Shown here piece by piece: positions 7,505 to 16,860 of a stretch of DNA of 44,689 bases. Every line of letters begins with the position of its first letter. Position 1 is the stretch's first letter. Below the pieces are notes generated by a model. The model saw only the letters and a program-made list of their open reading frames with translations, made no database searches and was not told where the DNA came from. The DNA is from Marinibacterium sp. GTDB taxonomy: Bacteria > Pseudomonadota > Alphaproteobacteria > Rhodobacterales > Rhodobacteraceae. The stretch is taken from the NCBI GenBank assembly GCA_017643305.1, contig JAEPNQ010000023.1, forward strand, positions 1 to 44,689, read 5' to 3'. A program made the translations under genes and the position numbers.

Positions 7505-9016
7505 ATGCGCTTTTTGCGTCAAAGCCTGACTGGAGTTTTCTTCGCGGCGCTTACCGCCGGCTTGTTGATTTACGCGTTGCAAGTCATCCTGTCAGCGGTT
7601 GAAATCCGCATGGCAAATGAAGGTCGTGCGCCGCCTGCAAGGGAGCGCGTGTTTGCGGTCAACGTGGTGCCAGCGGTGGAGGAAACCATTGCCCCGACCC
7701 TGGAGGCCTTTGGCGAAATCCGGAGCCGCCGTACGCTGGAACTGCGGGCCACCACGGCAGGCCGTGTTGTATGGCTGGATGAACGGTTTGTCGAAGGCGG
7801 GACCGTGACGGCGGGCGACGTGCTGGCGCGGATCGATCCAGCCAATACACAGGCCGCGCTGGACCGCGCTGAGAGTGGTATGCTGGACGCCGAGGCCGAG
7901 GTACGGGATGCCGAACGGTCGCTGATGCTGGCTCGGGATGAATTGTCAGCAGCAGAGGATCAGGCTGATCTACGCGAGCGGGCATTCAAACGCCAGACCG
8001 ATTTGCAGGCGCGCGGGGTTGGCACGGCGGCCACAGTGGAAACGGCGGAGCTCGCCGCGGCCTCCGCACGGCAGGCGGTGCTGGCCCGGCGGATTTCAGT
8101 TGCGCAGGCCGAAGCGCGCGTGGATCAGGCCAAGACGCGGCTGGAACGCCAGAAAATCACGTTGGCCGAAGCGCAGCGCGGTCTGGACGATACGATCATT
8201 ACCGCCGGGTTCAGCGGCACTCTGAGCGAGGTGAGCTTGGTCGAAGGGCGGCTGGTCACTCAGAACGAAAAGATGGCCAAGATCATCGACCCAAATGCGT
8301 TGGAGGTCGCTTTCCGTATCTCAACAGCGCAATATGTGCGGTTGCTGGACGCCAAAGGCGGCGTTGTGCGCGCCCCGGTGGAAGTGATGTTGGACGTGTC
8401 CGGCGTGGACCTGCGGGCAAGCGGGCAGGTGAGCCGGGATAGCATTGTGACAGGCGTGGGCCAATCCGGGCGCCGGCTGTTTGCGCATCTGGATAACGCG
8501 CCGGGATTCAAGCCTGGCGATTTTGTGACCGTGCATGTGGAAGAACCCGAATTGGAAAACGTGGTGCGGCTGCCTTCGTCGACGCTGGATGCGGCGAACA
8601 CGGTTCTGGTGCTGGTGGATGGTGACCGGCTGGCCAGCCTGCCTGTGGACTTGCTGCGTCGTCAGCGTGACGACGTGCTGCTGCGTGGTGAAGGGCTGGC
8701 GGGGCGCGAGGTGATCGTGGGCCGCACGCCATTGCTGGGGGTTGGCATCAAGGTGCGTCCATTGCAGCCGCGGGCCGAGGGTCCGGAAGTAGATCAAAGC
8801 GCATCGGCCAGTGCGCCCGTTACCGGATCACGCAGCACGGATGACAGTGTTGAAATGGTCGAACTTACCGACGAACAACGCGACAGGATGCGGGCCTTTG
8901 TGCAGGCCAACGCAATGATGCCTAAAGAAGCCAAGGACAGGGTCCTGTCCTTGCTGGACCAGCCGCGCGTTCCCGCGCAATTGGTCCAGCGGATCGAAAG
9001 CCGGATGGGCGGGTAG
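7505..9016 (+). CDS. Efflux RND transporter periplasmic adaptor subunit
   Basis: A 503-residue membrane-fusion protein that links the inner-membrane RND pump to an outer-membrane channel. It has an N-terminal membrane anchor (residues about 8-30), a lipoyl/barrel-sandwich half (TLEAFGEIRSRRTLELRATTAGRVVWLDERFVEGGTV), a long alpha-helical hairpin rich in Ala/Glu/Arg (about 110-230), the second lipoyl half (DDTIITAGFSGTLSEVSLVEGRLV), and beta-barrel domains. After the usual end there is an unusual charged tail of about 75 residues (from roughly 430) with a Ser/Ala linker and a predicted helix. ATG 7505 is chosen for its AAAGGG site; GTG 7469 would add 12 residues. It lies 6 nt before the pump gene. 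Confidence 0.9.
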   Translation: MRFLRQSLTGVFFAALTAGLLIYALQVILSAVEIRMANEGRAPPARERVFAVNVVPAVEETIAPTLEAFGEIRSRRTLELRATTAGRVVWLDERFVEGGTVTAGDVLARIDPANTQAALDRAESGMLDAEAEVRDAERSLMLARDELSAAEDQADLRERAFKRQTDLQARGVGTAATVETAELAAASARQAVLARRISVAQAEARVDQAKTRLERQKITLAEAQRGLDDTIITAGFSGTLSEVSLVEGRLVTQNEKMAKIIDPNALEVAFRISTAQYVRLLDAKGGVVRAPVEVMLDVSGVDLRASGQVSRDSIVTGVGQSGRRLFAHLDNAPGFKPGDFVTVHVEEPELENVVRLPSSTLDAANTVLVLVDGDRLASLPVDLLRRQRDDVLLRGEGLAGREVIVGRTPLLGVGIKVRPLQPRAEGPEVDQSASASAPVTGSRSTDDSVEMVELTDEQRDRMRAFVQANAMMPKEAKDRVLSLLDQPRVPAQLVQRIESRMGG

Positions 9017-9022
9017 GCGGTC

Positions 9023-12000
9023 ATGGTCCGCGACATTCCCCCAGCGGCAGGCGGGCTGCTGAGCTATTTTACCCGTCACAGGACGGCGGCGAACCTGTTG
9101 CTGGTGGTCTTACTGATCCTAGGGCTGGCTGCGGTCCCGAACATGCGGGCACAATTTTTCCCGGATGTGATTATCGATAACGTCAGCGTCACCATCAAAT
9201 GGGAAGGGGCCGGACCCGAAGACGTGGACGAAGCGATTGTTCAGGTCGTGGAACCCGCGCTGCTGGTAGTGGAAGGGGTGGAAAGTTCCACATCCTCCTC
9301 CCGCGAAGGGCGGGCTTATCTGACATTGGAATTTGAACCCGGATGGGACATGGCACGCGCAGCGGATGACATCCAGACCGCTCTGGATCTGGTCACAACC
9401 CTGCCTGAAGATGCCGATGACCCCCTTGTCAAACGCGGCGCGTGGCGGGATCGGGTAACCGATGTGGTCATCACCGGTCCGGTGGGTGCGGATCAGCTGG
9501 CGCTGTTTGCGGACGAGCTGGTAGTGCGCCTGTTCAATGTGGGCGTGACGCGCACGACCGTTCGGGGCGTGGCCGCTCCGCAGACCATTGTCGAAGTGCC
9601 ATCGGCCAAGCTGATCCAGTACGATGTGTCGATGTCTGAGATCGCCTCTGCCATCGCAGAGGAGGTGGATGCCGACCCGGCTGGCGACGTGGACGGTGCA
9701 AACGCACGCGTGCGCACCGGGATTGCTCGGCGAAGTGCAGAAGACATTGCAGCCATTGCAATGCGGTCCAATCCAGACGGGTCCAAGCTGACCATTGGGG
9801 ATGTGGCCACCATCCGCGTCGAAGGGGTGGACCGCAACCGGCAGTATTTCGTAGGCGAAAACCCTGCCATGTCCATTCGCGTGGACCGATCCAACGGTGG
9901 TGACGCGATCGATATTCAGGGCGTGGTGCAGGATACGGTGGCAGAAATGCAGGCCAGCCTGCCCAGCGGGGTCACCGCATCCCTGATCCGGACGCGAGCC
10001 GAGGCAATCTCCAACCGACTGAGCATTCTGGTTGATAACGGTCTGGTCGGGCTGACGCTGGTGGTGGCACTGCTGTTCCTGTTTTTAAACGCGCGCATCG
10101 CCTTCTGGGTCGCAGCGGGTATTCCAGCGGCTATGATGGCGGCGATTGCGATCATGTATGCCGCTGGCCTGACCATCAACATGGTAAGCCTGTTTGGCTT
10201 GATTATCACTCTGGGCATCGTTGTGGATGACGCCATCGTCGTTGGTGAACACGCGGATTTCCGCGCGCGGCGTCTGGGTGAGCACCCGGTCACGGCGGCT
10301 GAAAACGCTGCGCGGCGTATGGCGATGCCAGTCTTCGCCGCGACGGTGACGACGGTCATCGCGTTTTTCGGGCTGACCGCCGTTGGTGGGCGGTTCGGTG
10401 ACTTGATCCGCGACATACCCTTTACTGTGATCGCGGTGCTTATTGCGTCGCTGGTAGAATGTTTCCTGATCCTGCCCAACCACATGTCCCATGCGCTGGT
10501 CCATACTGCCAAGGAACATTGGTACGACTGGCCCAGCCGCACGGTCAACAAGGGCTTCCGGTGGATGCGGGAAACGTTGTTCAAACCGCTGATCCGGCTG
10601 GTGATCCGCGCGCGCTATGTCGTGTTGGCGGGCACGGTGCTGATTTTGGCCACACAGATCGGTGGCTTCATTCGCGGCGATGTGACTTGGCGATTCTTCA
10701 ACGCGCCAGAGCGTGGGTCGGTCACAGGCAACTTTGCCATGGCTGAAGGCGCGACGCGGGAAGATTCGTTGGAGATGATGCGGGAGTTTCAGCGCGCAAC
10801 CGAAGAACTGGCGCTGGAGCTGGAACAACGCCATGGGGTCAACCCGCTGGATTACGTGATCGCAGAGGTTGGTGGAAATGCCGGACGCGGACTGTCCGGG
10901 GTGGAAACCAAGGATGATGATCTGCTGGGCGGCATTTCTATTGAGCTGATCGATGCAGACCTGCGGCCCTACTCCAGTTTTGCCTTTGTTGGGCAGTTGC
11001 AAGACCGTATCCAGCGCCACCCGATGCTGGAGATCATTTCGTTCCGAAGCTGGCGGTCTGGCCCCGGGGGTGATGCGCTGGATGTGCAGTTTTACGGGGC
11101 AACGGCAGAAACGCTGAAGGGTGCGAGCGAGGATCTGCAAACAGCGTTGCTGCAATTTCCCGAAGTGTCCGCGGTGCAGGACAATCTGGCTTATGACAAG
11201 GAAGAGCTGATCCTGGACCTGACCCCGCAGGGCCAAGCGATGGGCTTTACAATCGACGCGCTGGGGCGCGCATTGCGAGCGCGCTTGAACGGGCTGGAGG
11301 CCGCGACCTATCCTGTCGGACCGCGCAGTTCGGCGATCCGGGTGGAATTGCCATCGGGTGAGCTGACCGCCGATTTTCTCGAACGCACCCAGATGCGCAC
11401 ACCCAGCGGGGATTATGTGCCGCTGGCTGATATTGTCAGCGTGATGCAGCGCACCGGGTTTTCCACGGTGCGACGTGAAAATGGCATCCGGTTGATTTCG
11501 GTCACCGGTGACATTTCCGAAGACGATCCGGTGCGGGCCGAAGCCATCCAGAAAGCGTTGGAGGATGATATCCTGCCACGCATTGCCAGCGAACGGCAGG
11601 TGGAATGGAAGATGTCAGGGCTGAGCGAGCAGGAAAACGATTTCCTGAATGATGCGCGCACGGGGCTGGTTCTGTGCCTAGCCGGTATTTACCTGGTGCT
11701 GGCGTGGGTCTTTGCCAGCTGGACGAGGCCGCTTGTGGTGATGGCGATCATTCCGTTCGGGCTGGTGGGTACAATCTGGGGCCATAACCACTGGGACGTA
11801 CCGCTGAGCATGTTTACCGTGGTGGGGCTGTTGGGGATGACCGGGATCATCATCAATGATTCCATCGTTCTGGTCACAACCATCGACCAATACGCGCGCG
11901 AACGCGGTCTGTTCCCGTCTATTGTGGAGGCTGCATCGGACCGGTTGCGCCCAGTGTTGCTGACCACGCTGACCACAGTGCTGGGGCTTGCGCCACTACT

Positions 12001-12436
12001 GTATGAACGGTCGCAGCAGGCGCAGTTCCTGAAACCCACGGTGATCACGCTGGTCTATGGGTTGGGCTTTGGCATGTTGCTGGTTTTGCTTGTGGTCCCG
12101 GCGCTGGTATCGATCCAGTCTGACGTGGCTCGCCCGTTGACTGCCTTGCGACGTGCGCTGCGGCGGCGGGGTGGTGGGATACGCGGTGTGACTGGGCTCA
12201 CGCTGGTGCTGGTCGGGGGCTGGCTCGCGGCGACCATGGGGGCCGTGGCTGTGAACGGCGCGTTCCCGGCGGTTGTGGCGCAGATGCTGGCAGATGGCGG
12301 CGATACCGCCACGATGCGGCAGGCTTTTGCGTTGTTTGCCGCAGGCGCTCTGGCGATAGTTTTGGCGGTCTACCTTGTCTCCGCCTTGGGCTACCAGCTG
12401 CGCAAACGGCGACGGGCGAGGTCAGTGACCAGTTGA
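9023..12436 (+). CDS. Efflux RND transporter permease subunit (AcrB/MdtB family)
   Basis: An 1137-residue inner-membrane proton-driven pump. The first membrane helix is at about residues 20-38, followed by a large periplasmic domain, helices 2-6 from about residue 340, a second periplasmic domain, and helices 8-12. The helix-4 proton-relay aspartates are visible in GIVVDDAIVVGEH, and the symmetric helix-10 region is IIINDSIVLVTT. The usual 'FFP' after the first helix is also present (RAQFFPDVIIDNVSVTIKWEGAGPEDV reads as in the family). It has about 80 extra C-terminal residues with two more hydrophobic segments. With the adaptor gene it forms an efflux operon; no outer-membrane channel gene is adjacent. 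Its 3' end overlaps the convergent Nudix gene by 46 bp. Confidence 0.95.
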   Translation: MVRDIPPAAGGLLSYFTRHRTAANLLLVVLLILGLAAVPNMRAQFFPDVIIDNVSVTIKWEGAGPEDVDEAIVQVVEPALLVVEGVESSTSSSREGRAYLTLEFEPGWDMARAADDIQTALDLVTTLPEDADDPLVKRGAWRDRVTDVVITGPVGADQLALFADELVVRLFNVGVTRTTVRGVAAPQTIVEVPSAKLIQYDVSMSEIASAIAEEVDADPAGDVDGANARVRTGIARRSAEDIAAIAMRSNPDGSKLTIGDVATIRVEGVDRNRQYFVGENPAMSIRVDRSNGGDAIDIQGVVQDTVAEMQASLPSGVTASLIRTRAEAISNRLSILVDNGLVGLTLVVALLFLFLNARIAFWVAAGIPAAMMAAIAIMYAAGLTINMVSLFGLIITLGIVVDDAIVVGEHADFRARRLGEHPVTAAENAARRMAMPVFAATVTTVIAFFGLTAVGGRFGDLIRDIPFTVIAVLIASLVECFLILPNHMSHALVHTAKEHWYDWPSRTVNKGFRWMRETLFKPLIRLVIRARYVVLAGTVLILATQIGGFIRGDVTWRFFNAPERGSVTGNFAMAEGATREDSLEMMREFQRATEELALELEQRHGVNPLDYVIAEVGGNAGRGLSGVETKDDDLLGGISIELIDADLRPYSSFAFVGQLQDRIQRHPMLEIISFRSWRSGPGGDALDVQFYGATAETLKGASEDLQTALLQFPEVSAVQDNLAYDKEELILDLTPQGQAMGFTIDALGRALRARLNGLEAATYPVGPRSSAIRVELPSGELTADFLERTQMRTPSGDYVPLADIVSVMQRTGFSTVRRENGIRLISVTGDISEDDPVRAEAIQKALEDDILPRIASERQVEWKMSGLSEQENDFLNDARTGLVLCLAGIYLVLAWVFASWTRPLVVMAIIPFGLVGTIWGHNHWDVPLSMFTVVGLLGMTGIIINDSIVLVTTIDQYARERGLFPSIVEAASDRLRPVLLTTLTTVLGLAPLLYERSQQAQFLKPTVITLVYGLGFGMLLVLLVVPALVSIQSDVARPLTALRRALRRRGGGIRGVTGLTLVLVGGWLAATMGAVAVNGAFPAVVAQMLADGGDTATMRQAFALFAAGALAIVLAVYLVSALGYQLRKRRRARSVTS

Positions 12437-12840
12437 ACCCCGTCATGTAGGGGCAGGCGCGCCTGTGCGATGTCCTCCAGCCTGACCCAGCGTGCAGCGA
12501 TGATGTCATCGTCTGCCACAGGGTCCCCGCTGATGTATTCGCACAGAACCGCCGCCAGCAGGTAATGTAAACTGGTTTCACCTGTATCAGTCTGGCGCAG
12601 GACATCGACATTGGTCAGGTATCCAAGCGGCCGCGCGATCACGCCGGTTTCTTCGCGTAGCTCACGCGCAGCGGCCTCCAGCGCGGTTTCGCCCAATTCC
12701 ACATGCCCACCGGGAAACCCCCAATGCATTGGGTTTGGCGGACGCCCACGCTGGGCCAACAGCGCGCAATCATCCTTCAGAACCACGGCCAGCGCGCCCA
12801 ACAAAGGGCGTGTCGGACGATCAACCGGCGGTACAGCCAT
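12391..12840 (-). CDS. Nudix hydrolase
   Basis: A 149-residue pyrophosphohydrolase. The Nudix box is complete at residues 45-67: G45-x5-E51-x7-R59-E60-L61-x-E63-E64-x-G66-V67. The family cleaves nucleoside diphosphates linked to another group; the substrate (NTP, ADP-ribose or NADH type) is not evident. It begins within the 3' end of the DsbD-like gene (20-bp overlap, same strand), so the two form an operon, and it ends inside the RND pump gene on the opposite strand. Confidence 0.92.
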   Translation of the reverse strand: MAVPPVDRPTRPLLGALAVVLKDDCALLAQRGRPPNPMHWGFPGGHVELGETALEAAARELREETGVIARPLGYLTNVDVLRQTDTGETSLHYLLAAVLCEYISGDPVADDDIIAARWVRLEDIAQARLPLHDGVQLVTDLARRRLRSW

Positions 12841-13624
12841 TGATTTCCACCGCCTGTCCCTTGCTCAGCACAGTGATGCGCATGTCCGACCGGTTCAGGG
12901 CAAAGCTGCGCCCTTCGCTATGGATCACCTCGCCTACGGACACTAGCGTACCATCCTTACGGCGGCTATTCATCTCCGACACCCAGAGCAGCGGGTTGCC
13001 CAGTTCGAGGATCACAACCTCTTCCCCTTTGGCGCGGGGCAGCTCGATGCGTGTTTCCACCTGCATGCCGTCCCGGGTGGGGCGGACGGAACAGGTGGCG
13101 CCGCGCACCCCGGCCTCGCGCGCCGAAAACGGTCGCTGCGCCATGGCGGCGGCAATGGCGGGGTTGCGCCCGATGGTCGTGTCCAGATCCCGCGAAAACG
13201 GGAGGCGGGCGGCGACGCAGACATCCTTGCAGACGCCAAAGTCAATTTCGCCCTTAAGCCGCAGCGGTGCACCAGGCTTGGCAGGATCCAGCAGCAGCGG
13301 CAGAACAAGCTGGCCGATATAACCGACGGAACGATACCCGCTCTGATCAAACACCGTAGGGGCGGGCCAGACGATTTCCACACCATCCACATTGCGCGAC
13401 CCGGTCCAGGAAAACCTGGGCGGGATCCCGGCATCGCCAGGCGCGCGCCAATAGGTTTTCCAGCCTTCCTTTAGCGTCACGCGCAGGGCGGCCATATGGC
13501 GACCGTCCTTGGTCGGGCCACCATCTAAAACCGAGATCTGCACGACCTCATCGAGGGTGGTCTGGGCCTGGGCAGCCGTGCAAAAGGTTAGGGCGACAAG
13601 CGCCATCAAGAAACTTCGATACAT
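12821..13624 (-). CDS. DsbD N-terminal-domain-like thiol protein, exported
   Basis: A 267-residue periplasmic protein with a clear signal peptide ([20 protein letters not shown], cut before Q). The body resembles the N-terminal domain of DsbD/ScsB-type disulfide reductases: [34 protein letters not shown] and the [17 protein letters not shown] block, whose C-x3-C pair would be the redox site. The transmembrane electron carrier and C-terminal thioredoxin domain of full DsbD are absent here, so another membrane protein must supply reductant if it is active. ATG 13622-13624 fits the signal peptide, but AGGAG lies only about 1 nt before it; an upstream GTG at 13663 lacks any ribosome-binding site. 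Confidence 0.82.
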   Translation of the reverse strand: MYRSFLMALVALTFCTAAQAQTTLDEVVQISVLDGGPTKDGRHMAALRVTLKEGWKTYWRAPGDAGIPPRFSWTGSRNVDGVEIVWPAPTVFDQSGYRSVGYIGQLVLPLLLDPAKPGAPLRLKGEIDFGVCKDVCVAARLPFSRDLDTTIGRNPAIAAAMAQRPFSAREAGVRGATCSVRPTRDGMQVETRIELPRAKGEEVVILELGNPLLWVSEMNSRRKDGTLVSVGEVIHSEGRSFALNRSDMRITVLSKGQAVEINGCTAG

Positions 13625-13770
13625 ACTCCTATGTGACCTCGGGCAAGCTAAAATCCAAGTCACAATCGAGTCATGGGTCGCGATGCACGACGTTATCTAC
13701 GCTTGCGAAGGCGGTGAGCGCTTGTAAGACTGCTGATACGAAAATTTATTTTGGCGATGTTTTGGGTTAT

Positions 13771-14328
13771 ATGATTGACCTGACTGGCAAACTGTTGATT
13801 GCCATGCCCGGGATGGGCGATCCGAGATTTGAACACTCGGTTGTGTTCCTGTGTTCCCATTCGGACGAAGGGGCGATGGGACTGATCGTGAATAAACCCG
13901 GCTCCGGCGTGAGCCTATTCGACTTGCTAGAACAGTTGGACATCCAACTTTGCGGTGACAGGAGCAACAGGCCAGTGCATTATGGCGGGCCTGTGGACAG
14001 TGCGCGGGGCTTCGTGCTGCATTCAGCGGAATACCAATCTTCGCTACAGACGCTGAAGGTGCACGATGATTTCGCGATGACAGCCACGCTGGATATTCTC
14101 GAAGATATCGCTGCGGGCGATGGACCGGACCGGGCGCTTATGATGCTTGGCTATGCCGGTTGGGGGCCCATGCAGTTGGAATCCGAGATAGCGGCGAACG
14201 GTTGGCTGACAGTCGATGCGGATCAACATCTGGTTTTCGTGGTTGATGACGAAGATAAGTGGAGCGCGGCGCTGAAATCGCTGGGGGTGGATCCCAAGGG
14301 GCTTTCGGCAGCAGCCGGGCGCGCGTGA
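13771..14328 (+). CDS. YqgE/AlgH family protein (UPF0301)
   Basis: A 185-residue cytoplasmic protein of a widespread family with no settled biochemical role; AlgH in Pseudomonas affects alginate expression. The family start [40 protein letters not shown] is present, as are [14 protein letters not shown] and [19 protein letters not shown] 13771 gives MIDLTGK, matching the usual family start; the frame is open further upstream but without family sequence. It runs divergently from the DsbD-N-like gene. Confidence 0.92.
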   Translation: MIDLTGKLLIAMPGMGDPRFEHSVVFLCSHSDEGAMGLIVNKPGSGVSLFDLLEQLDIQLCGDRSNRPVHYGGPVDSARGFVLHSAEYQSSLQTLKVHDDFAMTATLDILEDIAAGDGPDRALMMLGYAGWGPMQLESEIAANGWLTVDADQHLVFVVDDEDKWSAALKSLGVDPKGLSAAAGRA

Positions 14329-14383
14329 GACCTGGGTAGAAACCTGTAAACCAGTTTTACCAGAGTTTTGCAGCCCTAGTTCA

Positions 14384-14596
14384 GTGGATGAACATCCTGT
14401 TGAAAATCTTTTCAGCGGTCGCCAACGGCTTACCGAAACGAACGAGTTGGCGGCAGTGGCAGGAAGCTTTGAATCTGAAATTGACCGTTTCGGGGCCGCT
14501 AGCTCAGCCACGGTGTACAGCGCAAGCCTTGAGCCCATCCCCGACATTCGCGATCCGACCCTGCTGCGGAAGCTGGCCGCGATCCTCAAGCCCTAA
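14384..14596 (+). CDS. Short orphan ORF, hypothetical
   Basis: I do not recognise this product. A GTG-started frame of 70 codons encodes an acidic, non-repetitive protein ending SLEPIPDIRDPTLLRKLAAILKP, whose composition looks protein-like. There is no convincing ribosome-binding site. A competing ATG frame at 14388 (95 codons) overlaps it but gives a Ser/Pro/Trp-rich product typical of a non-coding frame. It sits in a 458-nt gap (14329-14786) that otherwise holds nothing recognisable, close to an insertion-sequence remnant, so it could be the tail of an older interrupted gene. Confidence 0.3.
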   Translation: MDEHPVENLFSGRQRLTETNELAAVAGSFESEIDRFGAASSATVYSASLEPIPDIRDPTLLRKLAAILKP

Positions 14597-14786
14597 ATTG
14601 ACAAATCAGCCGGGCTTGCTCAAAAATTTGAGCAGTCAGAGTACTTCGCTAACACCTGATATGTCGGGCGGTTAAAGCGTCGCCTCTTTTCGATTGTGCT
14701 GTTGGGGCACACAGCCTTACCGGGCATGTCCGCTTGTCATCTCACAAACCTGTGTGCGCTGTGAACAGCCAGGCCGCCAAAGTGTC

Positions 14787-15194
14787 CTAGTCCGTAATGG
14801 TATTCTGCGCGTCGTCAGATCCTGCAAAAACGGCAAGGATGCGCGCTGGGGTCGTACCGGTGTTCACACCGTTATGTTCCGTTTTGAACGCTTCGATGAA
14901 ACTGTCACCGGTCTTGTATGTTTTTTTCCCGTCGGGTCCGTAATCGACTGTGAGTTCCCCTTCGAGAATATACGCAAACAGCGGCACATCATGATGGTGC
15001 CATCCCGTTGCCTGACCGGGCATCATAGTTACAATCGCAGACGTGATTTTGGGCGTGCCATCCGGATATTCGAGTGGTTGACCGATCACCGAGGTTGATG
15101 TGGACAACAGAACGTCAAGCAGTGGATAGGCGTCTTTGCCGAATGCAGGAGTTGCTAGACAAGCCAGAACCGATAGAACAAGCCAGTTTTTCAA
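14787..15194 (-). CDS. Secreted cupin-domain protein
   Basis: A 135-residue protein with a signal peptide (KNWLVLSVLACLATPAFG) and one cupin beta-barrel. The first cupin motif is visible as PGQATGWHHHDVPLFAYILEGELTVDYG (its histidines and glutamate would bind a metal), and the second as TGDSFIEAFKTEHNGVNTG. The only in-frame start is TTG at 15192-15194, with GAGAAG about 6 nt upstream. Function is unknown; single-domain periplasmic cupins are diverse. It is isolated between the orphan ORF and an insertion-sequence remnant. Confidence 0.78.
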   Translation of the reverse strand: MKNWLVLSVLACLATPAFGKDAYPLLDVLLSTSTSVIGQPLEYPDGTPKITSAIVTMMPGQATGWHHHDVPLFAYILEGELTVDYGPDGKKTYKTGDSFIEAFKTEHNGVNTGTTPARILAVFAGSDDAQNTITD

Positions 15195-15338
15195 CGGATA
15201 CTTCTCAAGTAATTTGTTGTTGCGCTGACGTTGGCAGTTTTCGCTGCAATCTTCAAGTCGGAGGCATGGTTAGTCTCTCGAATTAGACAATTTAAGGTTT
15301 TCAGTGGCACCGCTTTGCTTACAGTTGTGGATTGTGCT

Positions 15339-15560
15339 TTATGACGACGCCAGACGGCCAATTACCGACTGGCGTAACAGACCCAACGCGGTAGGAACGC
15401 CATTCTCATTTGTGCCGGTGTCTCAAGGAAACCGAACTGTTGTTTTGAAAAGACCAAGGGCTTCATCAAGCTCATGATAGAGCAGCAGGCCGTGATCAGA
15501 ACTGATCTTTGGGCTATGAAATTCCAGCCGCATACTTGGGCCAAAACTCAACCGGAAATT
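15339..15560 (-). mobile_element. IS1380-family transposase remnant
   Basis: Read on the minus strand, 15542 down to 15423 gives GPSMRLEFHSPKISSDHGLL followed by LYHELDEALGLF, and ends at a stop. In another frame, 15422 down to 15339 gives DTGTNENGVPTALGLLRQSV then IGRLA and a stop. From memory of the family, IS1380 transposases begin with 'F..p.iSSDgGLLL.RELDe.LGL' followed by 'TGKN..h.l.gLlRQSv.GRLAGYED'. The remnant therefore matches the N-terminal region, frameshifted and lost after GRLA. No terminal inverted repeats or target duplication were identified. The rest of the 569-nt gap (15195-15763) shows no gene. Confidence 0.6.
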
Positions 15561-15763
15561 GCATTAAGAACCCGCGGCTATAGAGTGTGCTGCTTTCGTG
15601 TCCTTCAGCATCAATTAACCTGCTCAAATGTCAAAGCAAAAGCGGATTGGGCGCAGCAAAATCAGCTAATTACTTGGGAAATCGGGGTTCAAAGTTCCGG
15701 TCCGTATACTTTCATAGAAAATGGCCTTGGCGCTTGTAGGCTGTGGTTGAAAGGTCTTTTGTT

Positions 15764-16717
15764 CTAACGGTCGCCCCGGTCGGCTGCAGCGCGGCGCAGG
15801 CGGTCGTTGATCGCTGCACCGAGCCCATTTTCGGGGATCGGGGCCACCGCGATGGGGCGGGCCATTGCGTTCAGGCGGTGGAGGTGGTCGAACAGGTTGG
15901 CTGCGGCTTCGCCCAAGTCGCCGGTGCAAGACAGGTTGATTATGCCGTTTGTATCTCCGAACCCCAGAAGAACTCCGCCCGGTGCGGGTTCTGTCTGGTT
16001 CAGCGTAACGGGCGCGGACGGTGCATAATGTGAAGTCAGTTGGCCCGGCGCGGTTATGCCTGACAAGGCACGAGGGGTTGCCAGTGGCTGGCCCAGTACC
16101 TGCTCCACTGTCTCGGTCGGGATACCACCGGGGCGGAGGAGGGTCGGGATCGGGTCAAGCCCGATGATCGTGGATTCCAGCCCAATGTGGCAGGGTCCGT
16201 CATCCAGCACTGCGGCGATTTTGCCGTTCAAACCTTCCAGCACATGCGCGGCGGTGGTTGGGCTGATCTGGCCCGACGGGTTGGCGGAAGGTGCGGCAAC
16301 CGGGCGTTCCACTTTGGCCAGCAACGCGCGGGCGGTCGGGTGTGCAGGCACGCGGATCGCCAGCGTGGGCAGTCCGGCGGTGACCAGAGAGGCCACCGGG
16401 TGGCCAGAGCGCAGGGGGAGGACCAGTGTGAGCGGGCCGGGCCAAAAAGCATCAGCCAGGCACTGTGCCATATCGCCCCACTGCACCAGACGGGCAGCGG
16501 CGGCAGAGTCCGCCACATGGGCGATCAGCGGGTTGAAGCTGGGCCGTCCTTTGGCCGCATAGATTCCGGCAATTGCCGCCCCATTGGTGGCGTCTGCGCC
16601 AAGCCCGTATACGGTTTCGGTGGGAAACGCGACTTGTTCGCCTGCCAAAACCAAGTCTACCGCGCGGGCGACATCCTGCGGGGCCGCGGACAGCTGCAAT
16701 GTGGTTTCGCGGTTCAT
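15764..16717 (-). CDS. L-threonylcarbamoyladenylate synthase (Sua5/YwlC type)
   Basis: A 317-residue enzyme that makes threonylcarbamoyl-AMP from threonine, bicarbonate and ATP, the first step of t6A37 modification of ANN-decoding tRNAs. The N-terminal YrdC domain shows VAFPTETVYGLGADA, AAKGRPSFNPLIAHV, WPGPLTLVLP and APSANPSGQISPT. An HYAPSAPV linker leads to a C-terminal Sua5 domain, so this is the long Sua5 form rather than the short TsaC form. ATG 16715-16717 gives MNRETTLQL; the frame is open 22 codons further upstream without support. It is transcribed divergently from the acyl-CoA dehydrogenase. Confidence 0.93.
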   Translation of the reverse strand: MNRETTLQLSAAPQDVARAVDLVLAGEQVAFPTETVYGLGADATNGAAIAGIYAAKGRPSFNPLIAHVADSAAAARLVQWGDMAQCLADAFWPGPLTLVLPLRSGHPVASLVTAGLPTLAIRVPAHPTARALLAKVERPVAAPSANPSGQISPTTAAHVLEGLNGKIAAVLDDGPCHIGLESTIIGLDPIPTLLRPGGIPTETVEQVLGQPLATPRALSGITAPGQLTSHYAPSAPVTLNQTEPAPGGVLLGFGDTNGIINLSCTGDLGEAAANLFDHLHRLNAMARPIAVAPIPENGLGAAINDRLRRAAADRGDR

Positions 16718-16860
16718 GTTTCGGTGACGCTGCGTTTTAATTGCACATTGTCCTGCTGTTCTGGAAAGCAGGAACAGACCCATATCTGGTGGATCGTGCT
16801 ATGCCAAGCCCGCCGGATCACGCGTTGCTGCCAGCCGTGAGATAAAAAAAGAGGTACATC
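16718..16860. promoter_or_regulatory. Divergent promoter region with a short dyad
   Basis: This is the 143-nt gap between divergent genes. It holds a dyad TCCTGCT (16751-16757) and AGCAGGA (16767-16773) with a 9-nt spacer, which could be a regulator site or a leader hairpin. AAGAGG at about 16848-16853 is the ribosome-binding site for ATG 16861. No clear promoter hexamers were picked out. Confidence 0.3.

Noticed and set aside
14388-14675. 95-codon ATG frame overlapping the orphan ORF
   Set aside because: Composition rich in Ser/Pro/Trp/Cys after residue 40, no ribosome-binding site; less protein-like than the GTG frame.
15680-15705. tRNA T-loop-like sequence (GGGGTTCAAAGTTCC)
   Set aside because: No matching acceptor stem, D-arm or anticodon arm upstream; two of five T-stem pairs would be G-T.
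15474-15767. 97-codon plus-strand frame in the gap before the sua5 gene
   Set aside because: No ribosome-binding site, no protein-like pattern, and it runs antisense to the transposase remnant.
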